Origin: Distichodus sexfasciatus
Lineage: Eukaryota; Chordata; Actinopteri; Characiformes; Distichodontidae
Assembly (NCBI GenBank): GCA_032718565.1
Contig: JAVGVS010000286.1
Coordinates: 124,001-188,000 of the forward strand
DNA: 64,000 bases
Direction of reading: 5' to 3'
Position 1 is the first letter of the stretch, and every line of letters starts with the position of its first letter. Positions 1-13,318 of this stretch are shown in pieces. The notes under the pieces were generated by a model. That model was not told the DNA's origin and did no database searches. It saw nothing but the letters and a program-made list of their open reading frames with translations. Made by a program: the position numbers and the translations under genes.

Positions 1-153
1 AAACCAACAGCTAAATTTTAACATTATGAAGAGAGAGCAGCACTTTTCACGCAGAAGAACGAGCAGGTTTCCGAGATGGGGATTGCTACCTGCCTTTTGC
101 TCGAACCCGGCGCTTTTCTCCTCCATATACTCGAACAAGTTGTCAGTATTTGG

Positions 154-354
154 CCCAGTAAGTAATTTATGCTCAAAACAATAATAATCTGAGGTGACTT
201 TAGTTACTTTATTTTCACAAGAAATGTTAAAGTTTACTGGCTTTCCTGTGGCAGCCCAGTAAGTAATTAATGCTCAAACAGTAGTAATCTAGGATGACTT
301 TTGACTTTATTTTTCATAAGTAATATAAAGTTTACTGGCTTTTTCATTGGCCTT
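154..354. repeat. Tandem duplication, two copies of about 101 bp
   Basis: Two adjacent copies begin with cccagtaagtaat at 154 and 255 and run through near-identical text (atgctcaaa, taatct, gatgactt, aagtttactggcttt). They differ by scattered substitutions and small indels. No coding potential is seen. The 300 bases on either side hold nothing else I can name. Confidence 0.85.
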
Positions 355-667
355 ACGTCACTAGGTGATATCTGCTTAGCTTTACTTATTTCTACCCTGC
401 TTGTATCAGAAACTGGCTTGAACATGGTGTGGTAAAACAGCTGATCTGTGAACGGGAGGAATGTTCGTTTCAGAACGACCATTCATTTTTGCTTAATCCG
501 ATCGACTGGTCAGCAAAGCTTAGAGTAAGACAGCTTTTTTCATAATCGTCCATGCCCCGAAAACGTCACCGTGACGCCCAGCAGCATTTGCTCTAAACTG
601 TTGGCGTTGCTCTTTTAGGAGCATCTCCTGTTAACCGACCCAAGTAATAAAGAGCTGTATTCCGTAC

Positions 668-827
668 CTGGGCCCAGCTTGGAGACGGCACACAGCAGGT
701 CATAATTAATGACGGGCGTAGCATCCTGAGACTGTTCCCAGCCCACCGGCGGCGAGGCAGGAGGCGAGATGAGGAACTGCTTCTCCGGCTTGGGGGGCTC
801 CAGGCGAGGGCTGCCTATATGCACAGA
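668..827 (-). CDS. rcan1: rcan1 internal exon with the FLISPP motif
   Basis: This 160-bp exon runs from acceptor cgtcag|TCTGTG to donor CCCAG|gtacgg and ends in phase 1. It encodes SVHIGSPRLEPP, then FLISPPASPPVGW (the serine-proline box phosphorylated in RCAN proteins), then ATPVINYDLLCAVSKLGPG. The next exon, expected to begin in the EKYELHA region of the family, is not found nearby. Confidence 0.93.
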
Positions 828-1282
828 CTGACGGCACGCAGGGGTCAGGAAGAGGAGGACAGAAAAGGAATGGGACAGAAAATAGGCTCCATTTAAAGCA
901 CCATATGGAATATGCAACACTGAGTCAGCGCTCATCTGTGTCGCTGATCCCAATCCAGCTCTCGTGACTCATGTTGCTAAGAGTAACACTTCGCTGCCTG
1001 GGGTAGACGTAATAATATCACTCAAGATTTCACAGCGTAAGGGACAATAAGAAATCGATCACATTTGGCAAAACTTAAAAAGGTAAAAACTGTAACTGAA
1101 ATTTTAAATCACCTTAATATCATCAATTAAAGCTATTTTAACGTTAGTACAGCTTCAAACATGAATAATGTTCAAAATTACAGAAATTATATGAATATTG
1201 TGCCAAAGAACAAAAAGCCTCTTTTCTACTCTGTAGATTTACATTTTATGCTGCATAAATATATACCAAATACCATTTTGTG

Positions 1283-1316
<34 letters not shown>

Positions 1317-4300
1317 GTTGTTGTTGTTGCCATTGTGTCATTTCAGAAAGTAATAGTCTGTAAAATAATACTACGTCCAAAAAAATCCCAAGTCTCGTAT
1401 CTTTAATAAATATCTTTCATGAAATCCTGGATATTTAGTTCTTAGGTTACTTTGCACATACCATTATTTTCACATACTGCTGAAAATAATTTTTCCTCTT
1501 CCCACGTAAGTCTCTCTTCGTCACTATATTCGTACATCTTACTGGACATTATTGTACACCACCTGTTTAGATTTTTCATATTCAACAGCCGTAGATCATA
1601 TGCACATTTATTTATTCATCCATTATCCGAACCGCTTAATGCCAACTGGGGTCGCAGTGGGACCAGAGCCTATCCTATGAACTAGGGGGACAAGGTGGGG
1701 ACCAACCTTGGGCAGTGCACACTCACATTCACAACTTACGGGGACAATTTAGATTCGCCAATTCATCCTATATTGCATGCTATGGGAAGAAACCGGAGCA
1801 CCAGGAGGAAACCCATGTGAACACGGGGAGAGCATGCAACCACCACATAGAAAGACCCTACGGCCAACCCGGGGTTCGAACCCACGACGTTCTTGGTGTG
1901 AGGCGACAGCGCTAACCACTGCACCATGCGATGCAAAAAAAAATCCAGAACCAGAATTGTAGTTGAATTCTGCATGTAACTATTGTACTTTTTCTACCTC
2001 TAGTTCAAAGTGTAAAGTCTTTATATTTTATAGTTTATGTTTACATTTTTTGCCTACTTTATATCACTTATTTGTATTTATGACAAACTTGAATTTATCT
2101 TTATTCCTGTAAGTGTGTGTGTGTTGTGTGTGTGTTTTTACCTGGGCAAAATAGAGTCGCATCTCTTTGCCATTGAAATCGCTCTTGTGCAGCTTGATTC
2201 TGGCCTCGGCGGCGGCGAGAGCGTCCGTGAAGTTGATCCGGACTCGCCTGAAGCTTTTGAAGAACTGAAAAGACACTCCAGCGTCGAACTGCCGGAAAAG
2301 TGCCTCAAACTGATCCTGTTGATGTAAGAATAGAAAAGAACAGACAACAGAAGATAAAAATACTTCAGTATTCTCTTCAGTGGCAGTCATTTCGAGCCTC
2401 TTTCTTGAAAGCAAGCTTCAAAAACACAACCACACAGCCGTTTAGAAAAAGAACTCTATTTTACACTCAATCTTCTTGTTCTAGTGGTGAATTCAGGCTA
2501 AATGTAGCTGAATGTAGCCGTTCACACTAATGCATGTTTTATGTAAACGCCTTCCTAAAATCATAGCTGAAAAACGTTCATTTGAATCATTTCAAGGAGT
2601 TATTTACACAAACACACATTTAGTTATTCAAGCAAAACTGAGTATGGATATTCAAACCACATAATAGAAAAAATGACCTTATGGAATTCACAATTAAAAA
2701 AACTTCCCCAGTATCAGGTCATTTAAGGAGCGAGACTAACATCAGGTTAAGATCTACTTATTATGTAATATTACTGTAATGCTTGGACCCTGCTCATTGC
2801 CACTTACGGCTATATTCATGTAATATTATTGTATTTTAAAAGCAAATTTTAAAATATTCTGAATATGTTTTTGTTGTGCAAAGGCAGCTGGTGATATTTA
2901 TCAACAATTTCTTACATACACATACACGCTAAAATGAGTCAAAACGGTGAAATAAATTCCTTAAAGTGGGTCTGATAAACTCTTAGTCCAGTAAATGTAC
3001 TTGTATCTGTGTGTTTTGTGGAATCCACAACAAATAAAAAATAAAAAAAAATACAAGGCAGGTCATTATAAGAAAGAACAATATTATAGAAGAACCACAT
3101 TTTAAAAAGTAGACCTGACGTGGGTCATGTAGAAAAAGAGGGACAAGTTCTTTCCTTTTCCTTCTTCTCCTCAGATGCAAGCCAACAAATGATAAAAATG
3201 CATCATTTTATAGCAAAAAGCCTCCTGGCTGCATGGCCTCACCTGAACCTGGGGGTGGCTGAACACGGTACTGTCCACCAGGGCGGCCACCAGACAGAAA
3301 CGGTTGCACTTAGTTATCTTCAGGTGCATGACTGGAGAAAGTAATGCAGCCTTGCGGAAAACAAATGTAATGCACTTCGGGTGTGTTCACTTTTCCTGCA
3401 AATGTAGTGGAACGGGCTATTTCCACCCCCCCTTCCGCTTTTTCCAACTTTGCTTTCAATCTTTTCCCTTTTTAAGATGGACAAGTTTAGCTCAGTCCTG
3501 GTGCCTTTTCTCAGCACGTTTTCCAGTTCGTAGTCCTCCAAATAGTCTCTTCCACAACACAGGTCGAGAAGAAGAAGAAGAAAAAGGCTCGGGTAAGATG
3601 TCTGGCACTGTAATAACTCACAAGACCAACTAACGTCAGTTTCTCTCTCTTATAATGGAGCTCATACCGTTGAGCACCGCCTCCCGTCTCTCGTTTCTCT
3701 CCCTCCCTCTCTCCGTCTCTCCCTCCCTCAGGCTACTATACCTACAAACCAAGAAGCTTTTGAAAACTCCTAAATTTTCCTATATGAAAAGCAGGTCCAA
3801 CATTGTGGAGGTAACAGGGGGAGAAATCCGCAGTAATAAGGCTACTTTGAAGATGAATTGTGGTGCAAAAGCGAAGTATTCTGCATTGATGTAGAAAAAG
3901 AGTACTGATTTTTAAAAAGCACAAACAAATAATAAACACGCTTACATACTCTTTGTATTTTAATATGAAAGCTAAGTAACTAAACAGGGCATCTAATCTC
4001 GTTCTGTTCTCAGATACTACGTTTTTTTTTTTGCCTTTTGTCTGATGTGAGTGGAAACATGTTAGCGGGTGAGCATCATATTCAACCGCCAGCTGCAATC
4101 ATATCTTAAAAGCAAATATTTGCACATTGCGGCTTTTACGAAAATATAGCCAAAACTAGTCTGCCCAAATAATGCACTGAGGCAATGGCTGGCACTCTGT
4201 GTAACCTACGTACTATTATATGTGTCTTCTAAACCATAATGACACCCTCAGAACTTTATCCCTATTAACTTTTTTTTAAAAACCTCTGACAAAATGTTAA

Positions 4301-7250
4301 TAAACACAAGACCAATTGGTGGCCGAGTGGTAAGCGATTCATTTACGAATCAAGAGTTTCAAGATTCAATATTCTTTACTTGCCACATCCGTAGTGATAT
4401 AATTCCAACACGTATTAAAATGTAAGTCTAATACATTCCTCAAACTGTAAAACAAATTTTAAATAAATTAAGCAAACAGATTACAATTAGAGAAAGCTGA
4501 AGACATGCTGACCTACAGTATAAAACCAATCAAAATGATATCCCTAAAATTACATAAAGAGCTTGTGGTTTTGAGACTGGCTCTGTTTTACCACCATTAT
4601 GCCCCTGAACAAGAACCTCAACCCCAAGTTGCTCCAGGCAGACTGTGCCATAACTAGGAAATTGAAGTCACTCTGGATTGGTCTGCTAAATGGCATAAAT
4701 GCGTGACCTGTCAGTAAAAACGCGATGGAAGGACAAGATGCAATAAGAAATGTTTTGTAAACCAGCCCTTTGAATCAAAATCCAATCGTGATACCAGTGA
4801 AGACTCTCCTCCATAACGTAAGACATGTTTTTGTTCTATCAATATTGATATTTGGAAAGAATGCCTTTTGCACAAGTCGTGTTGTTTATCAAAAACTGAT
4901 TCAGTTCCCTCCTCCTCCTTCTCCTCCTCCTCCTTGTTCTATGCCACATTATTTGTCACTCCGTTGCTGAGTAATCCAACAACTGTAGAAGGAGAATGAG
5001 GGACTGGAAACTAATGACATCACTCTCTAAACTGAATTTGGTCCAAATTCTTCAGCAAATCTGTCCCTTTTATTTGCCTGCCTCCTTTCTGTTGGCTGTG
5101 ATTCGTAATAGGCCACTGCTATTTAACAAGCTTTCTTTGTTCGTATTTCTCCGTCGTCTTATCTGTCAGTTGAAGTTGGAGGGAAAAACATGTGAGCATG
5201 TGTGTGCTACCTCAGAAAAAGTTCATGAATCAAGAGATTTTTTCAGTTTTTGACATTAGCTCATATAATTATTTGTCATTGCTGAGGGCCTAAAGAGGAC
5301 CAGTTTTACACATCTAGATTATTTAAACAATTCCAACCCTTAACCACAAAAGTCACAAGTGAAGTCATTCATTCCTCATTGACAATGTTACTAACATTTT
5401 ACTGACATATTTTGTTTGCTGTGATTCTAACACTGCAAATGCCAAAGTGGCCTGACATTTACGCATTGAATGTGACGGTAAATTGCTTGCCGTGTGTGTG
5501 TGTGTGTGTGTGTGTCTTTGGTGTGTCCTGAGCAACAATGCACTAACTAACCAGGTGACAAATCCTCACTGATGTGAGCAAATGGAAAAATGGAAATATG
5601 AAACCCAAATAAGGAGGCGGAAAAAATGCAAAGTGACAGAGTCACCAGACGGGCACTAAACAAACTGTAGCAGGACCGAGGGAGTTTGGCCCTGTGACAA
5701 AATCTGGAGATATTTTAAGAAATGAGAGAACACAAACACAAGAGACATTAAAGTCAATATGTATTACAGGGGAGCGAGAGGTTTACAGCAAAAGGAATGA
5801 TAAAAATAAACCTGTCATTTTTAAAGCACAGGTTTGAAGTGCACGTGTCGTTTGCCCTGTAAAATATTTATCATGTGAAAAACCTTTATTCATGAGTCAT
5901 TATATTACGTGACACATTCAAGCTGCTTTTTGGTACAGAATCAGCTTAACAAACTAGTTCAAATAAAAATTCGGCAGCATTAAATATGTAATAATGTCCA
6001 TCTTCAATCACCTTCAAATCCATGCCAGTTTTCCAGAATTTGTCTGTTTTTAAGTGGTAATATTTAACTTAAGCCGTTTTATATTTGGCAGCTAACTAAC
6101 TGATGTCACACACTGGCTGATTTATTCATCTATGGAGTACATAGATGCATGTTTCCATGCAAAGACAGAGTCCATTAAACACTTCAGTGCACCTTTAAGC
6201 ACCAAAGCGCTTCAATGGCACAACATAACACCAACAGTTGCTGCATAACTACCAAACTCACCTTGCAAGTCAAACCAGGAACTTAATCAGACATTATATG
6301 GCATGACATACAGTCTTTAGGCGTTTAGAAAGTCAAAATTACGGCAAGGAAAGCAGTCAATAGCAATACAACAGTAAATATAACTGCAATCGGCAACAAG
6401 CGGGGTCCACGCATAAGTCGCAAAAAGCAGCACAATAGCACCTGATGCAGTAAGTGGGTTAGAAGTCAAAATTAGCAAAATAAAAAAAGCTCTATTATGA
6501 CCACATAAATTTATGTTGTGAGTGTGATTGTGTGAGTGCCCTTTGGTGTGTTGGTCCCTGCCTTGCGCCCGTACTTCCTGGGATATGCTCCCGTCCCTGT
6601 GACCTCGATAGGGATTAAGCAGTTTGGATAATGAATGAATGAATTTATGTATTCAGTGCCCCCTATTGTTCAAATAGTATCATTGTATATTTCCTTCTTC
6701 CATATCTTAGTTTTGATTAACTACATTAATCATATCAATCATAAGACATAAGGAACCAGAACGTTGAACAATAAAAAGTGAAATGACATAGGATAAAACC
6801 ACATAACTACAGCAATCATATCAAGACATAAAAAGAACAATAAAGTGACATGACATAGGAAAAATAATTAAAGATGCAAATAGAAATTTGCAACTTCCTA
6901 GTAAAGCTTATTTTGTGTTATGACAGCTCCAATAGATTGTGTTTATAAAGAAACTAACCCATAACAGTGTTCATATAAGAATTGGGTGGTTTTATATAAT
7001 TTCATGTAAATTATAAAAGCTCTGTTATGACGTCACGTCATAAGTGCCTTCTGAGCGGTGGTGACCTAGTGGTCAAAAGGATTCTTCCTTTGCTATAGCC
7101 CCAATTATCAGCCGATCACTATCATTTTTGGCCTATGCCAAGCTTCACAGCATTCCTACTTATTCTGAAAATTTCAGCCTTCTGCGACTTAGTTTCAAGC
7201 TCCACAATCTGTTTTGTAGATAGTAATAATACTAATACTACTACTACTAC

Positions 7251-7283
<33 letters not shown>

Positions 7284-10200
7284 ATAAATAAATTGATAAA
7301 CAAAAAACAGTTGCTTGGCACATAAGCATTCAAGTAACATGCAACTTGGAAAATGTAGTATTTCCATTATCATTTTTCGCACTAAGGGGATATTTATGTT
7401 TTGCCTTGTTATGTGTTGCCTTTTGATGAGTTAGTGGAGTGGAATGTGGAATATGTTTATGGAATCTAGCATAAGAATTTGACTGCCGTGTTCTCTTCTT
7501 GAGAAAAACGTAATGTTGTTGAAATGTACTGATAACTGTAAAATTATTTGGCAGGTGGAGTACAACAATTTGTATACTCTTATTTGAGTGATTTGCAAAA
7601 CATCTTGCCAGGCAGAATGAGACAAAAATGGCGTTTCAAAATGGAAATTCAGCTCAAGTTAAAAGTGTAGGTACTAAAAAGTAAAAACCACCTTTGACAA
7701 CAAGGACAAGATTAACCTGGACCACTGTTTGTACCACAGTCCGAGCTTAACAGAATGTAGTAATATTTTCCATTTGGAAATAAAGCCAGAGGTGTAGAGT
7801 TACACAGTCTGGAATAAATAACGAGGACTCTGGAGAAGGCCTGACAAAGTTAAAGGAGACTTTGTATTTTTTCCAGTCTCAAATGTTGTCACATGTTGTT
7901 ACTACTGGTTGGTGATAGATGGGGTAAAAAGCTTGCATGTGGTTATATTTAGCATTTTTCTATGAGCCATCAACAGTGCCTTTGGGAGAAGTGGCACACA
8001 CGTAAATATGACATTAAAACTATATGACGACTATATGACGTCTCAAACCTTGATTAGGATTAAATAAAGGATCATTTATTTCTAAAGCTTTGGAAAAAGT
8101 CCAAGTTATTTCTGTTCAACCTCTAGGTCTTGCGCTTCTCGGGATAGGCTCTGGTCCCCCCGCGACCCCAGTTGGGATTAAGCGGTTCGGATAATGAATG
8201 AATGATTTATTTGACCTTCATCCTTTGCGATCCAACAGTCATTTCTTACAGTAACAAGGGTTCATGCAATGACCAGACGTTAACCAGCAAATCTGCAAAT
8301 GTTGTTCTGGGCAGTGCCAGAGTTGTTCTGTTCCTGCCCAGTGTTGGTCCCCTCCTTGCGCCTGTAGTTCCCGGGATAGGCTCTGGTCCCTGTGACCACT
8401 ATAGGCACTAAATGTTCTGACCAGTGTTTACTGAAGCAGAATGAAGTTAAGAGTCTTATTCAGAGACCCAATGGTGGTAGTGTCAGAAGAAGGATTTGAA
8501 CAGATGACCTCTTGGTCTGGGCGCGAGTATCCTAACCACTAGGCCATCATTTAGTCAAATCGGCTATGAAACACTCACTAAAAGCGGGAAGTCCAAGTTA
8601 TGATGCTTCTCTTATGCGTCTCCAGGGAAATCAGTATTGATTCTCAGGTTCCAGACAAAATTCATAAGGGGAAGGGTAGATATAGTGGCCAAACCTTTTT
8701 TCCATATGATGACCTAAAATGGCTGACTAATGACAATTCCTCCAATTTATTTGTGGTATAATTATTTCTCAACAATCCATGCCTATCTACCCAGTTTCAC
8801 CACTGCTGTAGTTTGGGCTCACTGCTTAGCTGACCTCTGTGCAATTTACACATGTAACTCTGGTATTAATCCATTAAGCCGAACAAAGTTTGTTACACTG
8901 CAGGTCACACCTCTTGACCAGCAAAGGGCTATTATGATGCTAAGGGCAGGTCAAAGCAGTGGAAAAACAAGTTCCAAATACCTGACTTCTCAAAGGTGTG
9001 TTGTGTATACAGAGATATGACTTTTCCAGGGCGTAGTGGAACAAGACAAAGATGCTTAGTCCTTTAAAAAAACAACCAAGTTAGTAACAAGGCCAAAGCT
9101 GTCCAAAGAGGATATGACTGTCCTTTTTTCCCAATGAATCAGCAGCATTACATCCATTTAAAGACTATGTTTGCATGTGGGTTAAGCTTAACCTTTTACT
9201 GAGACATGACACGGAAGGAGAATAACATGGAAAATTAAACTTTTACCCTGTGTGGAAGAAATGTCGTTTCTTACAGGAACAAGATTTCAATGACGAGGCG
9301 ACTGTCCTGGGCAGGATTTAATGAAGCAGAATTTTGTTTAATACTGAAACAGGGTAAAAATCTGTTGTGCCCCAGTCCTCTGGAGTCTGTATGAGCAGGT
9401 CTGGATCAAAGTGAATGGCCAGTGACCTCATTGTCCCTGGAAAAAGCATAGCAGGGGATTTTGTTCACAAGCGCAATCGAGGACAAGGCTATTTGTAGAA
9501 CGTTTGCCATGTACAATTATAGTTCCCTTTCTCTCAGAGTGGCAAGCGTGCCACTGAAGGTGCGGCCAGAAGGCTTCAGTTATAGCCATTAGGTACAGCA
9601 ACCCTTACTAGTTAAAAGTCATACATGACAGATAAATTAGCATTAGGCCAATAGGAGTTGACTGCCATTAAATCAGCATGGGTGTTTATAATGGCCAATA
9701 AATGACAATTTACAAGAGCCTTCTGTCATAAGTCTCTTGTAACGACTTCTAGGCGGTGTTTTGTGTTCACGTTTGGCTTTTGCTTGTTTATTTTGTTGTC
9801 TTTCCATTTATCTTCACTTTTTCATCTCGTTTTCTCCTTCCCGCACCTCCGCTCACAGACATTTTGATTATTTCTAAACTACACTGCCATGTTAAATTGG
9901 TGAGGAACTGCACAAAAATGTAATGGAAAATGTTTTAAAGAACACTGTCATTTAAAAAAAAAACTTAAATATGGTATTGGTTCCAATATCGTCAAGATAT
10001 AATGCTGAATTTCAACCACAGTCTGCTCAGAAGCAAGTTTAGCCACTACAGCAAGCCTTTTACTGTTTTATAAAGTCACTTTTGCTTTGTCTTTTGACAG
10101 CCCGGCAAACAAGAAGACATCAGTGGATTTTTTTGACTGAAGCGGGCTAAAATTTATCCATGTCTTATGCACAGCTAGGCCAATGCAATCTCTCTCCATT

Positions 10201-13200
10201 AATCATTTAGAAGACAATGGATGTAATTCACTAATGTTCTTGCTTTTTATAATTAACATACAATCGTTACACAATTGATATTGAGGTTACACAACTGACC
10301 TCAATATCACTAGTTGGCGGATTGAAATAAAAACAACTTATACTGTCGTGCTGACTGTAGTTTCAGTTCATCTTGTTCACAAATTACACATTCCATTTAC
10401 CTTCAAAACGTCTCACTCAGCTGTGGACTAAATGCATGAAATGCACCAAATGCTTAAAACATTACTCAGTAAATGTTTACGACTGCATTTGAATAGGGAA
10501 GGTCAGAGGATGGGGAAAGTCAGAGAGCAGGAAAGCGAAGTGACACAAATGCTGTTGCCCATAAAATCGGCAGTGAGGTTTAAGGAAACTGTAATATGGC
10601 TATTCATTATCGTGCAACAGTGGGGAAGAAGTTACCTCAACAAGAGATAATGCCAGGACTGTGTGTGTTTTCACTTTTAAACTTCCTTCACCCATGGTCA
10701 ACTTCCACCATTCAAATCTTCTTTTGCACATTATTAATATTGGAAAAGAATGCAAGATGGTGATAAGGGTCTTTCAAAAATGCAAAGGAGAAATGTTAGA
10801 GAGAAAAACAAATTCTTAGAGCACTGTATAAAAGTCATTTGTACTGTTAGATTTCAAAAATAGGGTTAGAAGACATCAGTGCTTAATTTATCTATCGCAA
10901 ATAGTGCGGTGTAGTTGATAAAGTTATCTTAATTCACTCTTAATTCACTATGCTATAGTGATATAGTGTTAATTATCAGAAAAATCTAATGGCCAGTGAA
11001 ATATATGTCTTTGTAAATGCAGGTAAGACCCTTAACCTTTTGACATCTTGGACAATTTTCTTCTATTCCTTTATTTACTGGCTTATATTATTTGAATAGC
11101 ATATGCATGGCTTTTATTATTTTTATTAAATGGCCCAGATTTGCTCATTTATGTATGTATTTGAAGTGAGAATACCAAGACTACCCCGATATCATCTTTT
11201 TAATAAACTAATTTTTGTTCTCGTCTACTGATTTTTCACTTTGTTGCCTTAATATTCAAAAGAAACATTTTGTCTTCAGATTTTTTTAGACATGTATATG
11301 GTAATATTTTTGTCACAGAGGTGTATAATATGTGCGAGCTGGGACATTCTAAAGCTCATGATCCTGACAAAATATCTACATTTTTTCCAGATGGAAACTA
11401 TCAGAATTTCCAGATGGATACTAGCAGAATTGTTTTTAATGTCACATGCTTTTTAAATGGATGTGATAAATTTGTCATAACAACGCTAAAGCAATGCAGG
11501 TAAGTTAGAGAAAACTGACGCTAACTGCACAACAACGCAATCAGCCCATTTTCCTAAAGTGGCGCCTGTGGGAATTGGAGTGTAAACCTCATCACTCAGC
11601 TCAAGTAGATGCCAAGACTCTGAGAACGGACACTGCAGTGACTAATTGTTGTCCCTCTTACGTCCAAGATATTGGCCAAAAATAGCACTTTTGAAGGTGA
11701 GACTACAAAAAGCTACCAGTACCAGTTAGTCACTGGATATTATCACTGGCTTTAATTTAAGTTCTGCAATGCTCTGAAAATCAGAAAAGCCAGCAGTTTA
11801 GAAACATGAATTGAAAGTTTTGGAATCCAATATTTCAATGAATGCAGTTCTTCAAAACTGGTGAATCATTGCAGAATTTTGTACCAGGAGTTATCTATGC
11901 AAGACATATTTACACAAAATGTATTCATATTCAAGATGATTTTATGATGGAATGTGGTGTTATTTTATGGCGTCTCCAATTATGCAACAACTTACCACAT
12001 TCCACATTAAATGTTGATATGTTTAGAATAAGTCTCCCCTTTGCCATTTGCTTTAGGTAGGACACAGATAACTTATATATAACATCTACAAACTTCTGAA
12101 AAAAAATCAAAATCACCTAATATGGAAGAACCCTGCCACCCAACCATAATTCTATTGGTGTTTTAATAGTGATAGCATGGTAAGAAACACCTGATGAAGC
12201 TGACAGTTTAACATTCTGCCTGAGACAACATAAGCTAAGCAGTTGGTAGCGTAACAGGAACCATGAGGTATCCCAAGAGCTGCTCTCCGGGCGCTGCCCA
12301 TGTTAGCTGCCCACTACTCCTTCACGGATGGGTCAAATAAGGAGGTCACACTTCATTGTGCTGCACTGTGTGCCGTGCTGTTGCGTGTTCAAAATGACAA
12401 ATAATTACGCACATAAAAAGCTAGCAAGACCATAGCTAGCAGATATTGCCAAAAAGTCAGCCGCATCAATGAATGACAACTGTTCTAAGTTGTCGCCTAC
12501 TGCTTATTAATGATTTAAAAGCGCTTCAAACGTATTAACATCCAGATTATAAATCATTTACAACATTTTAAACTGTAAACTTACTTGAAAATGATATCCG
12601 ATTGTGAAATCTGACCAATGTCTCTTTTTTTTCATACACAGTCACACTTGAATGGACAACAAAGGCTTTCACTCAGTGGATCACACATAATTCATGCATG
12701 AAAAGGTTAAAGTAAGTTATATAATCCCCACACATTTATTTACACTCTCATGCACAGTGAACCCCAAATGGCCAACAATGAATAGGCTTCGACTCGCGTG
12801 TATCTTGTGCTTATCATATTTTTTTTTAATCATATTTTATTAAATAGAAGTGTGATGTTACCTTTTTTTTTTTTTTTTTTTTAAAAAGGGAAGGTGGGTG
12901 TGAAAGTTATGTTTCGATCTCTTAATTCTCTGATCCGTCTGTCGTTATTATTTAATGCAGGGTGTCTTTGGGTTCTGGCTCAGTTATAATACATAATTCA
13001 TGCATGAAGGGGTTAAACAGGATGCTGTCTTGTCTTACAGTAACATGCTGACAGCGTTACTTTTACTTTCGCCCTGATGCACCCATATATACATATATAC
13101 ATCCATATATCTCCGAGCGCAGATAGATATCAACTTAGTGGGCGTTTTTGAATGGTTTATTTGGTTCTCGGATCGTTCTGTTTGCAGCAATAAACAAGGA

Positions 13201-13274
13201 CGGGCTCGAATAGGATGATTCATTGTACGCAAGGTGCGCGCGCGTACACACACACACAGGCACACACACAGGCA

Positions 13275-13318
<44 letters not shown>

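Noticed and set aside
1..667. Last exon of rcan1
   Set aside because: Searched on the minus strand for text like VVVHVCES and the PxIxxT tail; nothing comparable found.
1715..1975. Short frames on both strands
   Set aside because: They lie inside SINE-like repeat A and its flank.
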